From an uncultured bacterium (GTDB lineage Bacteria; Verrucomicrobiota; Kiritimatiellia; CAIKKV01): a stretch of 64,000 nt of DNA. Below are positions 17,522-26,716 of the stretch, one piece after another. The notes under the pieces are model-generated. The model was not told the DNA's origin, ran no database searches, and worked only from the letters and a program-made list of their open reading frames with translations. Every line of letters starts with the position of its first letter. Position 1 is the first letter of the stretch. Location of the stretch: NCBI GenBank assembly GCA_938038445.1, contig CALHRZ010000005.1:17792-81791 (forward strand), in the 5' to 3' direction. The translations under genes were made by a program, and so were the position numbers.

Positions 17522-18253
17522 TTATCCCCTCTTCCGAATCATTCGGGAAATGGCCGGAGAACCGACCCGTTCCGTCCAGCCGAACCGACGGGCTGTCCCT
17601 TCCAGCCGCTCCGAAAGCCGCCGGTTCCCGAGCATCCGATGCAGAACCAACGGCCAAAAAAACTGCCGAATCGTCCGATCGCAGGCGAAACCCGCCGCCT
17701 CAAAGGTAGCTGTGATTTCGAACAAGCGGAACGGACGCCATCTTCGGGTATTCCCTTCCAACCGTTTTTTGGCGCCGAAGAAAAGCGGCGCAACGCGATG
17801 AACCCCCTCGTGAAGTGGAAACTCCACGACGACCGAATGGCGGGCCACACGGCATAACTCCCGGATCAGCGCCTGCCACCGTTCGCAATGGGTCAACAGG
17901 CGAATGCACAAAACCCCTTCAAACGCTTGATCGTAAAACGGAAGAGCCAGAACATCCGAAACGACAAAATGACAGCGTCCCGTCTCCTCGTAAAGCCGCA
18001 ACCGTTTCCGACACTCCGGCGCGCTGCCCACCACCGTCACGTCATAACCCGCCGCAAGGAGAGGGCCGACCAATTGCCCATGCCCACCGCCGACTTCCAA
18101 CAGCGCCCCCACCTTGCCCACTCCCCCCAGAAGCTCCAAAACCGTCTGGGACTGCACCTCTAGAATCCACGCCCCGATCGCACCGGAAAAGCGCGCCGCA
18201 TACCCCTCGGATGAGGTTTCGATATCCGCCGTCTCGCGCAGGAATTCACCCAT
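17522..18253 (-). CDS. class I SAM-dependent methyltransferase
   Basis: The 243-residue product shows the class I methyltransferase core: motif I LLEVGGGHGQLVGPL, the acidic strand VVSDVLALPF and the LCRVARHSVVVEFPLHEG segment typical of Methyltransf_11-like enzymes. I start at ATG 18253 (MGEFLRETADIE), which lies 5 bp after the hldD stop; the longer frame to 18343 would run deep into hldD. The position between hldD and asnB suggests a sugar or lipid-carrier substrate in cell-surface polysaccharide synthesis, but no specific acceptor can be inferred. asnB follows after 2 bp. Confidence 0.8.
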   Translation of the reverse strand: MGEFLRETADIETSSEGYAARFSGAIGAWILEVQSQTVLELLGGVGKVGALLEVGGGHGQLVGPLLAAGYDVTVVGSAPECRKRLRLYEETGRCHFVVSDVLALPFYDQAFEGVLCIRLLTHCERWQALIRELCRVARHSVVVEFPLHEGVHRVAPLFFGAKKRLEGNTRRWRPFRLFEITATFEAAGFACDRTIRQFFWPLVLHRMLGNRRLSERLEGTARRFGWTERVGSPAISRMIRKRG

Positions 18254-18258
18254 GGGAA

Positions 18259-19236
18259 CTATTTCACTCCCGCAGAGGGCGGCATCAAATAATTGCGAAG
18301 ATAACGGCGTACGCCCTCTTCCAGCGAGCAGAACGGACGGCAATAGCCGGCCCGCCGGGCTTTGCGCATGTCCGCCTGAGTAAAATATTGGTAAGCAGGG
18401 CGAATGGCGGCCGGCATCTCGACAAACTCGATGCGCGGTTCTCGTCCCACCGCGGAAAATACCGCCCGCGCCAGATCAAGCCAGGTTCGAGCCTCTCCGG
18501 TCCCGCAATTGAATAGACCCGATACCTCCGGATGCTCGTAAAAGAAAAGGGTCATCTCCACGGCATCTTCAATAAACACAAAATCCCGCTTCTGCTCGCC
18601 GTCCCGAAAGTCGGGCCGATCCGAACGGAACAGACGGATCACCCCCTCCCGAAGAACTTGATGATACGATTTGTTCACCATGGAGCGCATGTCGCCCTTG
18701 TGATCTTCGCCCGGTCCATAGACGTTGAAATATTTTAAGCCGGCGATTCGCCGCAGCGCGCCGGTCTCCAACGCCCAACAATCCAACAACTGTTTGGAAC
18801 GCCCGTAGGCGTTCAACGGTTCGAGCGTGGGGGTAACGGCATCGTCATCCGAATACCCCTTCCGCCCATCTCCATACGTCGCGGCGCTCGACGCATAAAC
18901 GAAACGAATTCCGTTGCGCAGCGCCCATTCGCACAGCTCCCGGGTATAGAGGAAATTGTTATCGCGCAGATACGCATCGTCTACAACAGTGGTGGAACTG
19001 CATGCCCCCAAATGAAAAAGCGCCTTGACCCGCGGTGCTTGACCCTTCCGAACCCGTTCCCGAAACTCCCCCTTGTCGAGAAAATCCTCGAACCGTAGCC
19101 GTTTGAGATTGGCTTCTTTGCCGGGATGATTGAGATGATCCACAACAAGAATGCGATCGGCCCCCCGGCCATTGAGCGCCTGCACCAGATTCGACCCGAT
19201 AAATCCCGCCCCACCCGTCACAATAAAACGCTCCAT
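18259..19236 (-). CDS. hldD: ADP-L-glycero-D-manno-heptose 6-epimerase
   Basis: HldD (RfaD), 325 residues, converts ADP-D-glycero- to ADP-L-glycero-beta-D-manno-heptose for the LPS inner core. The Rossmann NADP site is FIVTGGAGFIGSNLV at the N-terminus. The catalytic Tyr-Lys pair is in NAYGRSKQLLD, and LKYFNVYGPGEDHKGDM is close to the HldD signature 'YFNVYGPrExHKGxM'. ATG 19236 is chosen because it gives the exact Rossmann start and forms a TGATG junction with hldC. Pairing with an adenylyltransferase gene makes the pathway assignment firm and implies a heptose-containing LPS and hence an outer membrane. Confidence 0.95.
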   Translation of the reverse strand: MERFIVTGGAGFIGSNLVQALNGRGADRILVVDHLNHPGKEANLKRLRFEDFLDKGEFRERVRKGQAPRVKALFHLGACSSTTVVDDAYLRDNNFLYTRELCEWALRNGIRFVYASSAATYGDGRKGYSDDDAVTPTLEPLNAYGRSKQLLDCWALETGALRRIAGLKYFNVYGPGEDHKGDMRSMVNKSYHQVLREGVIRLFRSDRPDFRDGEQKRDFVFIEDAVEMTLFFYEHPEVSGLFNCGTGEARTWLDLARAVFSAVGREPRIEFVEMPAAIRPAYQYFTQADMRKARRAGYCRPFCSLEEGVRRYLRNYLMPPSAGVK

Positions 19237-19787
19237 CACCCGCCTCCTTTGTCCCCTGCCTGAATCTTTTGCAGAAGACCTGTCGTCGAGAGCCCATGAA
19301 CCAGAGGCGCCAGCACCACCCGCCCGCCATGGCGTTCGACAATCTCCCGCCCGCTGACGTAGTGCGCCCAATCCTCCCCTTTCACCAGCACGTCCGGAAC
19401 AATACGCTCGATCAGACCGGCCGGCTCGGCTTCCTCAAAGAGAACCACATAATCCACCATTTCCAAAGCGGCCAGCACCAACGCCCGATTCCCCTGAGGG
19501 TTGATCGGCCGCTCAGGTCCTTTGTTCCAGCGCACGGACGAATCAGAATTGAGCCCCACAATCAGGAGATCTCCCTGCTGCCGGGCGAAATACAGATACC
19601 GAATGTGGCCGGCGTGCAGCAGGTCAAAACAACCGTTGGTGAACACAACGGTTCTCCCCTCGGCTTTCCATTGGCTACGAAGTGCCACGAGGTTCTCCAC
19701 CGGGAGGATCTTGGACTCGGGCGCACGAACACGATGTGGTACGTTCCCTTCCTGACACGGGGGGGAAATACGGGGGTCCTTTGACAT
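19236..19787 (-). CDS. hldC: D-glycero-beta-D-manno-heptose 1-phosphate adenylyltransferase
   Basis: This 183-residue nucleotidyltransferase corresponds to HldC or the C-terminal half of HldE (RfaE2). The cytidylyltransferase-fold motif TNGCFDLLHAGHIRYL carries the HxGH-type site. VGLNSDSSVRWNKGPERPINP and PDVLVKGEDW are the usual substrate-binding elements. The kinase half (HldA) is not in this window, so it must be encoded elsewhere. ATG 19787 is preferred over 19841 because the added residues are not conserved and a possible promoter (-10 AGACT-like at 19813-19818) lies just upstream. It is the first gene of the hldC-hldD-methyltransferase-asnB operon. Confidence 0.93.
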   Translation of the reverse strand: MSKDPRISPPCQEGNVPHRVRAPESKILPVENLVALRSQWKAEGRTVVFTNGCFDLLHAGHIRYLYFARQQGDLLIVGLNSDSSVRWNKGPERPINPQGNRALVLAALEMVDYVVLFEEAEPAGLIERIVPDVLVKGEDWAHYVSGREIVERHGGRVVLAPLVHGLSTTGLLQKIQAGDKGGG

Positions 19788-19812
19788 GGGATTGAACTTT
19801 CGCGAAGAAGAG

Positions 19813-19841
19813 AGTCTAAAAGGGATTTCCCTCCACTTCAA
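19813..19841 (-). promoter_or_regulatory. possible promoter of the hldC operon
   Basis: On the minus strand TTGAAG (19841-19836) and TAGACT (19818-19813) are separated by 17 bp, each matching four of six consensus bases. The spacer contains the dyad GGGA-N2-TCCC (19822-19831), which could be an operator. The match is modest. Confidence 0.3.
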
Positions 19842-19895
19842 CCAAAACTCAAAACACGCTCAAAACAAATCAATCAACTGCCCTCCAACAGCTTC

Positions 19896-20669
19896 TCATC
19901 GCCCCAGCGCCTTCAAACGGGCATTGAGCCGCGCCACGGGCTCGGCTTCGATCCAACCACGCAACGGATCGTCCGTCGGCAGTTCCAACGCGAACCGCAG
20001 CCATCCATCTCGGCACTCCTCGATTTGGAGGGACTCTTCCAACACCCGAAGGGTTTCCATCCGCGCTTGCAGTCGTCTGCATTCCCCTTTCCACCGTTCT
20101 GCCTCCTCCACAACGTTGCGGTCGGTCCCCTTCCCCATCCAATGCTCAAGCAACTTCAACGCCAATGCAAACTCCCCCCGATTCCTGGCCTCCCGAACCT
20201 GCTCGAGAAAGGCCCGCGATCCGAAGTCGTTTCCACTCTCCTCTCGATCAGGCCAAAACGCCGCAGCGCCGACGCCTACCCCAACCAAGGGAAAGAATAT
20301 CAAGAGCCTGCGGCACCAGCGCCGAATCGCTTCCCCCCAGGAAAGAACCGGTCGGTCGGCAAAACGAAAAACCAGTTCGGTGGCCCCCACCCAGAGACGC
20401 TCCCCCGCGCGCAAACGCACCGACTTCCGCCGCATCCCTTCCGTTATCAGACCCGCTTTGCTCGGGGCATCCGGCCATTCTTCCACCACGATAACCTCCT
20501 CCTCCACATGCCCGATCGCGTGCCGCCGCGAGACAAAACGGTCGGGCTCCAAATTGACATCCACTTCTTCCCGCGGACCGCGCCCAATGATGAATCGCCG
20601 CCCGGAAACTCGAAACACCCGCCCTTTCCCCGGCCCGGCCATCACCTCAATCAGTAGATCTTTTTTCAC
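19896..20669 (-). CDS. FHA-domain membrane protein, last gene of the Tad cluster
   Basis: A forkhead-associated domain fills the first 110 or so residues of this 257-residue protein: FIIGRGPREEVDVNLEPDRFVSRRHA has the conserved GR, SRRH and downstream strands that bind phosphothreonine. A single membrane helix (LLIFFPLVGVGVGAAAFW) near 122-140 is followed by a helical, TPR-like tail. The FHA part should be cytoplasmic. FHA proteins accompany type III, VI and some type II/Tad secretion systems as phosphorylation-responsive assembly factors. Here the gene lies 15 bp after tadC, so I infer a regulatory or assembly role in the pilus. No Ser/Thr kinase gene is found in the window. Confidence 0.75.
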   Translation of the reverse strand: MKKDLLIEVMAGPGKGRVFRVSGRRFIIGRGPREEVDVNLEPDRFVSRRHAIGHVEEEVIVVEEWPDAPSKAGLITEGMRRKSVRLRAGERLWVGATELVFRFADRPVLSWGEAIRRWCRRLLIFFPLVGVGVGAAAFWPDREESGNDFGSRAFLEQVREARNRGEFALALKLLEHWMGKGTDRNVVEEAERWKGECRRLQARMETLRVLEESLQIEECRDGWLRFALELPTDDPLRGWIEAEPVARLNARLKALGR

Positions 20670-20684
20670 GCGTGTTTCCTTCCC

Positions 20685-21560
20685 TTACATCCCCGTAAAA
20701 CCACCCCAATAGGCGCGGACTTGACTCACAAGGAATGGGATGAAAATCAGACAGGCAAAGGCCGGCAGCATCAGAAGAAGCAAAGGAAGCAAAATTTTCT
20801 GCTGCGCTTTGGCACCGCTCCGCTCCGCCTTCTCCATTCGGTCCAACCGCATCTTCTCCGCCTGAGCATCCAGCACCGCCGCCACGCCCGAGCCCATGGC
20901 AAGCCCCTGAACCAGCACCGCGGTAAATGTCGTCATCTCCGCCATCTGGATCCGACGCGCCATCGCCAACAAGGCGTCGGACAGCGAACGCCCCAACGTC
21001 ATATCCCGACGCATGAGATGCAACTCCTCCTTCAGAGGCCCGTCCGGCATCCTTCCCACCACCCGGTCCACCGCCATTCCAAATTCGAGCCCCGCCATCG
21101 TGCAGAGGGCCAGAAGATCAACCGCGTATGGCATGTCGCGCCGAATCGCCGCATGCCGTTCCTGCATCGCGCTCAAGAGCCAAAGGTCGGGAAAAACCAA
21201 ACCGGTCAATCCGAAGACCAACGGGACGGGAAACCGAAACGGCATTCCCGCGATGAGCAGCAAAACCCCGAGAACCATCCGGAGCGCAAGCAGATCATTA
21301 GGATTCATCACATGACCGAACCCGGCAGCCGTCAGCCGCTCGGCAGTCCGTTCCCTCAGCCGACCGGCCCGGCGGTGAACCGCTTCAGCGGCCGGCGCGA
21401 GCAAAGCGGCCAGGGGCCGTAGAAGGCCGAACCCTACGGGCCAGCCGGACGGACGCCTGAAGCCACCCTCGCGAGCCATCGCCGTCAAAAGTCCAAAAAC
21501 ACCCATTCCCGCCGCAGCGGTTAAACAGACACCCGACCCTTCCACGATCCACGAAATCAT
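20685..21560 (-). CDS. tadC: Flp pilus assembly inner-membrane platform protein TadC
   Basis: This 291-residue protein is a T2SS GspF-domain family protein of the TadC type. Three to four hydrophobic helices are seen (near 8-27, LLALRMVLGVLLLIAGMPF, VPLVFGLTGLVFPDLWLL, and the C-terminal ILLPLLLLMLPAFACLIFIPFLV). Between them lies the cytoplasmic helical F domain with MPYAVDLLALCTMAGLEFGMAVDRV and LGRSLSDALLAMARR, which is characteristic. It would pair with TadB to form the platform that couples CpaF ATP hydrolysis to pilin extraction. It lies 16 bp downstream of tadB. Confidence 0.88.
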   Translation of the reverse strand: MISWIVEGSGVCLTAAAGMGVFGLLTAMAREGGFRRPSGWPVGFGLLRPLAALLAPAAEAVHRRAGRLRERTAERLTAAGFGHVMNPNDLLALRMVLGVLLLIAGMPFRFPVPLVFGLTGLVFPDLWLLSAMQERHAAIRRDMPYAVDLLALCTMAGLEFGMAVDRVVGRMPDGPLKEELHLMRRDMTLGRSLSDALLAMARRIQMAEMTTFTAVLVQGLAMGSGVAAVLDAQAEKMRLDRMEKAERSGAKAQQKILLPLLLLMLPAFACLIFIPFLVSQVRAYWGGFTGM

Positions 21561-21576
21561 GACGTTCTCCTTTTCC

Positions 21577-22410
21577 CTATACCCGTACCGCAGCCATCCG
21601 CCGAATCACCGCCAACGCCAAAACGTTAAAGAACGTTCCGCATGCAAGCAGACACCGGCCCCAGACCGTCGAAAAGATTTCCCGCGCGCCGGCCCCATCC
21701 ACGAACACCCACAAGGCCAGCAGAAGGTAGGGAAGAGCGGCCAGGGTATACCCTTGAAAACGGGTCTCCGCCGTCAAGGTATCAATCCGTTCCCGCACCC
21801 GTTCCCGTTCGCGGATGACCTTGACCATCCCGTCAATCAACTGGGCCATATCTCCTCCCGTCTGGCGGCCGACCTCCACCGCCGTGACAAAAATCCGGAG
21901 GCTTTCGCCGCCCATCCGATCCGCCAGCCGCTCCAGAGCCTCATCAAGCGAAAGCCCTAGATCACGGTCCCGCGCTGTCCGGGCAAACTCCTCTCGAGAG
22001 GGCCAGGGCATTTCTCGACCCAAAATGTCCACCGCTTGACTCAAAGTAAAGCCGGCCCGGAGGGCATTGGAGACCATAATGAGCGCATCACGAAATTGCA
22101 CTTGAAACCGCCTGCGCCGCCAGTTCTGATAGACGCCCAACACCCAACCGGGAGCGGCAAGACCCATGGCGAGTCCCAGCCCCGCCATCAGGAGGCTGCC
22201 GGTCGCGGACCACACCACCCATCCGACGACCACGGATACACTTCCGATCAACGCGAGCACGCGGACCCGGCCAATCGCCAGCCGTTCGCGGTCGAATCCT
22301 TCGACCGCTTGATCGGCCGTCCGGTTCACCCGTTCCCACAGAGGCGGTAACAGAACGGCCGCAGCGCCAAACAACACCACCCAAATTCCTACATCGAGAA
22401 TAAGGTCCAT
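21577..22410 (-). CDS. tadB: Flp pilus assembly inner-membrane platform protein TadB
   Basis: TadB-type GspF-domain protein, 277 residues. An N-terminal helix (LILDVGIWVVLFGAAAVLL), a pair of central helices (LALIGSVSVVVGWVVW, LLMAGLGLAMGLAAPGW) and a C-terminal pair (LAALPYLLLALWVFV and the last 25 residues) flank the F domain. That domain includes FRDALIMVSNALRAGFTLSQAVDIL and QTGGDMAQLIDGMVKVIRERERVRERIDTLTAE quoted here only as a region near residues 185-220. ATG 22410 gives the standard TadB N-terminus; the upstream open frame to 22620 lies inside the preceding gene. It functions with TadC. Confidence 0.88.
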   Translation of the reverse strand: MDLILDVGIWVVLFGAAAVLLPPLWERVNRTADQAVEGFDRERLAIGRVRVLALIGSVSVVVGWVVWSATGSLLMAGLGLAMGLAAPGWVLGVYQNWRRRRFQVQFRDALIMVSNALRAGFTLSQAVDILGREMPWPSREEFARTARDRDLGLSLDEALERLADRMGGESLRIFVTAVEVGRQTGGDMAQLIDGMVKVIRERERVRERIDTLTAETRFQGYTLAALPYLLLALWVFVDGAGAREIFSTVWGRCLLACGTFFNVLALAVIRRMAAVRV

Positions 22411-22430
22411 GTTAAATCCTCCCCCTTCAC

Positions 22431-23843
22431 CTACAAGGATGGCCAACGAAATGGAGCCGGCCACTCGAACGGAACCCATTCCCACTCCCCCATCCCATCC
22501 CAGTCCCCTATCGCCGCCCGCGCCATGTCCACCGGTTGGCAAACCGGATAAGCGGTTCTTTCCAGCCGTTCCCCTACCTCGGGAAGACGGGCTATTTCTC
22601 CATCGGCTTTCGTCAAACAATCGTTGAGGGCCGAAGGCACAGGGAGAACGGTTTTGCTCCGAATAAGACGCCCTAGCATTCCAAGCCCGCGCTGTACGCC
22701 CTCCTGCAGGGCGTTTCGAGCCGCCTGCATCGGTTGAATCACTTGCTCGTGAAAAATGGCCGAGGCCTCTTGGCCGAGTTTCCGAACCACACCGAACCCG
22801 GCCTCATGGATTTTCCGAAGGGCTTGCCACCCCCAACGAGCAAGGTGGGGATAGGGATTCTCCTGAAACTCCTTCAATTTCTCCAAAAGTTCCTCCAGGC
22901 TGTTCAGGTTCCAGCGCGCCAACAGTTCCTCGGCGTCCAATTCGAACTCCATGGAAACGCCGCCGCCGAATCCCAGCGAAGCGCCGACACCGACCAGAAA
23001 CCGAACCTTTCCATTCCAGCCGAGAGTGACGACGGCCTTTCCTTCCGCCAAAGCGCCCGCATATCCCGAGGCGACCAGGTTGACATTGGTCTTCACCCCG
23101 AACACATGGGCTTCAAAGTTAACCTTGACCTCTCCTTTCGCATACACCCCGGCGGATACTTCCGCACCGAGCGTGATGCCCTTTTCATCGATATAGGCGC
23201 CAAGTTTTCCTTTCGCCAGGGCAGCCAACTCGAGCTTGGCGTTCCCTTGAAGCGAAGCCCCGAACCGTTTATCCCCAGCCTTAAGCCGAGCGGTTGTCGC
23301 GCGTAAGGCTGTCTCAATCCCCATCTGACCGCGCGCCTCCCACCCGTTATCCCCCGAACGCGTTTCCCCCCTCCACCCAACGTGGGAAGTCAGTCGAACT
23401 TCACCCACCCGTCCTTTGATTCGCTCGTCCGCAGACAGCCCCCGCTCACTCTTCCATGTGGTCTCCGAGGATTCCAGCGCAGCCGTCCCCAGATCGCGGG
23501 CCATAGATTGGGTATTGCCCGCCTTAATCTCGGTGTAGCGTTTCGAATCGGTTGAGCGACGGGATTCAGTGGACCAACCCGTGTCCGTCCATTCCGAGCT
23601 CCCTTTTACCGTGGTCTTCTCACGCTCGCCCGTCCGAACCCGAATCCATCGCCCTTTTTCATCCCGGGGGCGCCATGTGCGGTCTTCTCGGATGCGGCTC
23701 TCGACCCGCACCCCCTCTTCCGGCTCCCGAATCTGCGTGCGGTCACTCGAACGGCTGCGCCAGTCGGGCACATTCGCGACTACGGAACCAACGGCGAGAA
23801 ACAGAAGGCCGCTGCGAAACCATCGTGTCCATTTTGATGTCAT
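22431..23843 (-). CDS. secreted 470-residue protein of unknown family inside the Tad operon
   Basis: I do not recognise this 470-residue protein. An N-terminal signal peptide (WFRSGLLFLAVGSVVANVP) is followed by about 150 residues very rich in Arg, Ser, Thr and Glu (WTDTGWSTESRRSTDSKRY). Next is a Gly/Ala-rich beta stretch near 200-300 (GAEVSAGVYAKGEVKVN, VGVGASLGFGGGVSMEFEL) and then a helical amphipathic region (NLNSLEELLEKLKEF to EGVQRGLGMLGRL). The alternating beta stretch is reminiscent of presentation regions in colicin-like or polymorphic toxin proteins, but no toxin motif is visible. It is not a standard Tad component. Its place between the TPR gene and tadB makes an exported pilus accessory or a secreted substrate the most likely options. 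Confidence 0.6.
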   Translation of the reverse strand: MTSKWTRWFRSGLLFLAVGSVVANVPDWRSRSSDRTQIREPEEGVRVESRIREDRTWRPRDEKGRWIRVRTGEREKTTVKGSSEWTDTGWSTESRRSTDSKRYTEIKAGNTQSMARDLGTAALESSETTWKSERGLSADERIKGRVGEVRLTSHVGWRGETRSGDNGWEARGQMGIETALRATTARLKAGDKRFGASLQGNAKLELAALAKGKLGAYIDEKGITLGAEVSAGVYAKGEVKVNFEAHVFGVKTNVNLVASGYAGALAEGKAVVTLGWNGKVRFLVGVGASLGFGGGVSMEFELDAEELLARWNLNSLEELLEKLKEFQENPYPHLARWGWQALRKIHEAGFGVVRKLGQEASAIFHEQVIQPMQAARNALQEGVQRGLGMLGRLIRSKTVLPVPSALNDCLTKADGEIARLPEVGERLERTAYPVCQPVDMARAAIGDWDGMGEWEWVPFEWPAPFRWPSL

Positions 23844-23867
23844 GGAGGCTCTCCTGGAATGCGCACC

Positions 23868-25220
23868 CTAGCGTTTGTTTCCCCAACCCGGATCGCCTCC
23901 CCGCGCAATCACGATGAGATCGTCCAGGAACTTGTTTGCCCGTCCCGAACAGGCGTTCTGCCCTTCCGCCACCGTCGCGATCAACAGCAGCCCACGATCA
24001 AAATCCCGCTGGGTCATGATCAAAAAACGGCCCAGGTTGTACCGGACCTCCACAAGGAAAGGATCGGCCGCCAACGCGCGCAAAAAAGCTTCATGAGCGG
24101 CGTCCGCCTCATTCCGACCGGCGGCCAGAACCCCGATCTCATTCCACGCGCGGGCATAATCAGGCTTGATCTCCACACACTTTCGGAATGCGGCTTCCGC
24201 CCCTTTTAAATCCCCGCGGCGATCCCGGCAAAGCCCAAGCCCGTACCAGTTTTCCGCCGACTTCGGAAAACGGCGAATACCTTCCTCCGCCACGGCAAGA
24301 GCCTCTTCCCCCCGCTTTTGTTCCCATAAAACAGCGACCAAATCCTGCCGTACCGCCGAATCACCCGGAAAATCTTTCAACAGATCCCGAAGAAGTCGCT
24401 CCGCCTCCTTCCATTCCTCCCGCCGCGCATGCCAGCGGGCCTGAAGCAGACGCCCCTCCGGCATCCCAGGCCGTTGGGTGAGAATTTCCCGAATCAAAGG
24501 CTCCGCGTCTGCAACCGCCCCTTCCTGCAGGAGCTGGCTCGCCAAAAGAAGGGTGTGTTCAGGAGCATTTCCGTTCGTCTCACGCAATGCCGCCCATACC
24601 TCTTTCTGTTTCTCAGGGATCCCCGCCTGCCGATAGAGCCGCGCCAAAAGAAAGAGCGTTTCGGGATCGCCGGGATTCAACCGAAGGGCCGCCATCAGGA
24701 ACTCACCTGCCAATTGGAGCCGTCCCGCTTCAAGAAGTAGCCGTCCCAGATTGTTGTAAGGAAGGGCGAGAAAAGGATTCTCCCTGCACGCCCGTTCAAA
24801 CGCTTCCTGCGCTTCTTCCAATCGCCCCTGTCGAAGAAGCGTAGCCCCCAGGTTGTTCCATGCGATCGCATTTTCCGAATCCCATTCCACCGCTTGCCGG
24901 AAATAGAATTCGGCCCGTCCTGTCTCCAACTGCTGAAGCAGGATCAGCCCCGCATTGTTGGCCGCTCCGCTGTAAAGGCGACGCAACGCTTCGTCGGGCT
25001 CGGATTCCGCCCCAGCCAACAGGGTCTGAAAGGCTTCCAGTGCCTGATCGGTTCTCCCTTTCTCCCGCCACTCGACCGCCTGATTGTAAAATTCCCCTTT
25101 CTCCCGAACGGCGGGCGGTGCTTCCGCAAGTCCGTCGGTTCCGTCCCCCCATCCCAGGGCGGCACTCAATGCCGCCGCGGTTAAGGTGACCGGTTTCATC
25201 CATCGTCCCGTTTGTTTCAT
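23868..25220 (-). CDS. tadD: TPR-repeat protein, TadD-like
   Basis: The chain (450 residues) has a signal peptide (MKPVTLTAAALSAALGWG) and then at least eight to nine tetratricopeptide repeats. Typical repeats include AIAWNNLGATLLRQGRLEEAQ, ALPYNNLGRLLLEAGRLQLA, AENWYGLGLCRDRRGDLKGAE and ARAWNEIGVLAAGRNEADAA. TadD proteins are TPR lipoproteins that help the secretin assemble; no lipobox Cys is evident here, so it may be soluble in the periplasm. I prefer ATG 25220 for its AGGAG; an ATG at 25253 overlaps the cpaF stop by ATGA and would only lengthen the N-terminus. The TadD name rests on context and fold rather than on diagnostic residues. Confidence 0.7.
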   Translation of the reverse strand: MKQTGRWMKPVTLTAAALSAALGWGDGTDGLAEAPPAVREKGEFYNQAVEWREKGRTDQALEAFQTLLAGAESEPDEALRRLYSGAANNAGLILLQQLETGRAEFYFRQAVEWDSENAIAWNNLGATLLRQGRLEEAQEAFERACRENPFLALPYNNLGRLLLEAGRLQLAGEFLMAALRLNPGDPETLFLLARLYRQAGIPEKQKEVWAALRETNGNAPEHTLLLASQLLQEGAVADAEPLIREILTQRPGMPEGRLLQARWHARREEWKEAERLLRDLLKDFPGDSAVRQDLVAVLWEQKRGEEALAVAEEGIRRFPKSAENWYGLGLCRDRRGDLKGAEAAFRKCVEIKPDYARAWNEIGVLAAGRNEADAAHEAFLRALAADPFLVEVRYNLGRFLIMTQRDFDRGLLLIATVAEGQNACSGRANKFLDDLIVIARGGDPGWGNKR

Positions 25221-25249
25221 GATCTTCTTCTCCTGGTGTTTGCGTTCGC

Positions 25250-26716
25250 TCATGCAGCCGCAGTGGCCTGTTCCGCAGAGGCCCGCCGTCGGCTTGATTC
25301 GTCCTCTTCCGGCTGAATCGCCACGCTGGGGGAATCGGAAAACACATCGTCGTGAACCGGCACACCGGCCGCGACCAACCGTTCCCAGAACAACGGCCGC
25401 TCGCCGATCGCCCGGAACCGCCCCTCCACTCGTCCGTCTTCGCGAACTCCCGTCTGCTCAAAAACAAAAAGGTCCCGGAGTGCGATCTCTCCTTCACGTA
25501 CGCCCAATACTTCGGTGATCCGATCAATCCGCCGCCGGCCATCGCTGAGCCGGCCGATCTGGACAATCAGATCAAGCGCGGAGGCAATGTTCTGCCGAAT
25601 GACGCCGATCGGAATTTCGACGGCCGTTAGGACCAGCCCTTCAAGCCGCGTCAAAAAATCACGCGGCGAATTGGCATGAAGGGTCGTCATGGATCCTTCA
25701 TGCCCCGTATTCATCGCCTGAAGCATGTCAAACGCTTCGGGGCCGCGACATTCGCCCACAAGGATTCGGTCTGGCCGCATCCGCAGCGCGTTCCGCACCA
25801 GATCTCGAATGGTAACCTCCCCCTTTCCTTCCACATTGGGCCGCCGAGCTTCCAAGCGGACCAGATTGTCCAAACGCAGCCGGAGCTCAGCGGAATCCTC
25901 GATGGTAATCACGCGTTCGTGAGGGCCAATGGCCTGGGAAAGGACGTTCAACAACGTTGTCTTGCCCGTTCCGGTGCCCCCTGAAACGGCGAGGTTTCGC
26001 CTCCCCTGGACACACCACCCCAGAAACCGCATCATGGCAGGCGTAGCGGTTCCGTGAGCGATCAGATCCTCCGCCGTCATACCATGCCGAGGAAATTTGC
26101 GGATTGTCAGGGTCGGCCCATCCAGGGCGAGGGGGGGAAGGATAATATGGACACGAGACCCATCCCGCTCGAGCCGGGCATCGACATATGGCATGCTCTC
26201 GTCCACACGTCGGCCTATCGGCGCCACAATCCGGTCAATAATGTTGGCCAGTTGCCGGACGGAGGAAAAACGCCGATCGGTCTTTTCCATCCGACCGAAT
26301 CGGGCCACAAATATTCGGTCGGGACCGTTTACCATGATTTCCTCGACCGTCTCGTCCTTGAGGAGATCTTCGAGCGGGCCGAGTTCGAGCGCCTCGTCCA
26401 ACACTTCCCGAATCACCTGCTCGCGCTGATGCGCGGAAATCGGCTCTTGCGCCAAATCCAGTTCAAACCGGACAATCTCTTCCGTCCGCCGCCGAAGCGC
26501 GGTTTTGCGTTTCGCCCCTTCCAAAACGTCCAGATTCATCCGCCGGAGTTCTTCGTTTTCCTGGATCCGGCTTAGGAGGCGATTTTTGAGCCCAAGAAGG
26601 CGATCGGACGCCTCCCCAACGGGATCGGCCGACGCCATGCCGAGGACACTCCGCACATCCAGCTTTGCGGCCCGGTTCGTCATTTCCCCACTCAGGGTCA
26701 CCGCCTTCATTCTCAC
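25250..26716 (-). CDS. cpaF: Tad pilus assembly ATPase CpaF/TadA
   Basis: CpaF/TadA-family type II/IV secretion ATPase (488 residues) that powers Flp pilus assembly. An N-terminal helical region leads to the N1D-like segment [24 protein letters not shown], a family hallmark. The ATPase core has Walker [17 protein letters not shown] near 255, an Asp-box [11 protein letters not shown], Walker B-like [20 protein letters not shown] and the His box [17 protein letters not shown]. The tail beyond residue 450 is acidic and Ala/Glu-rich and lacks family features. It starts within the end of the secretin gene (4-bp overlap). Length is normal for the family. Confidence 0.95.
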   Translation of the reverse strand: MRMKAVTLSGEMTNRAAKLDVRSVLGMASADPVGEASDRLLGLKNRLLSRIQENEELRRMNLDVLEGAKRKTALRRRTEEIVRFELDLAQEPISAHQREQVIREVLDEALELGPLEDLLKDETVEEIMVNGPDRIFVARFGRMEKTDRRFSSVRQLANIIDRIVAPIGRRVDESMPYVDARLERDGSRVHIILPPLALDGPTLTIRKFPRHGMTAEDLIAHGTATPAMMRFLGWCVQGRRNLAVSGGTGTGKTTLLNVLSQAIGPHERVITIEDSAELRLRLDNLVRLEARRPNVEGKGEVTIRDLVRNALRMRPDRILVGECRGPEAFDMLQAMNTGHEGSMTTLHANSPRDFLTRLEGLVLTAVEIPIGVIRQNIASALDLIVQIGRLSDGRRRIDRITEVLGVREGEIALRDLFVFEQTGVREDGRVEGRFRAIGERPLFWERLVAAGVPVHDDVFSDSPSVAIQPEEDESSRRRASAEQATAAA

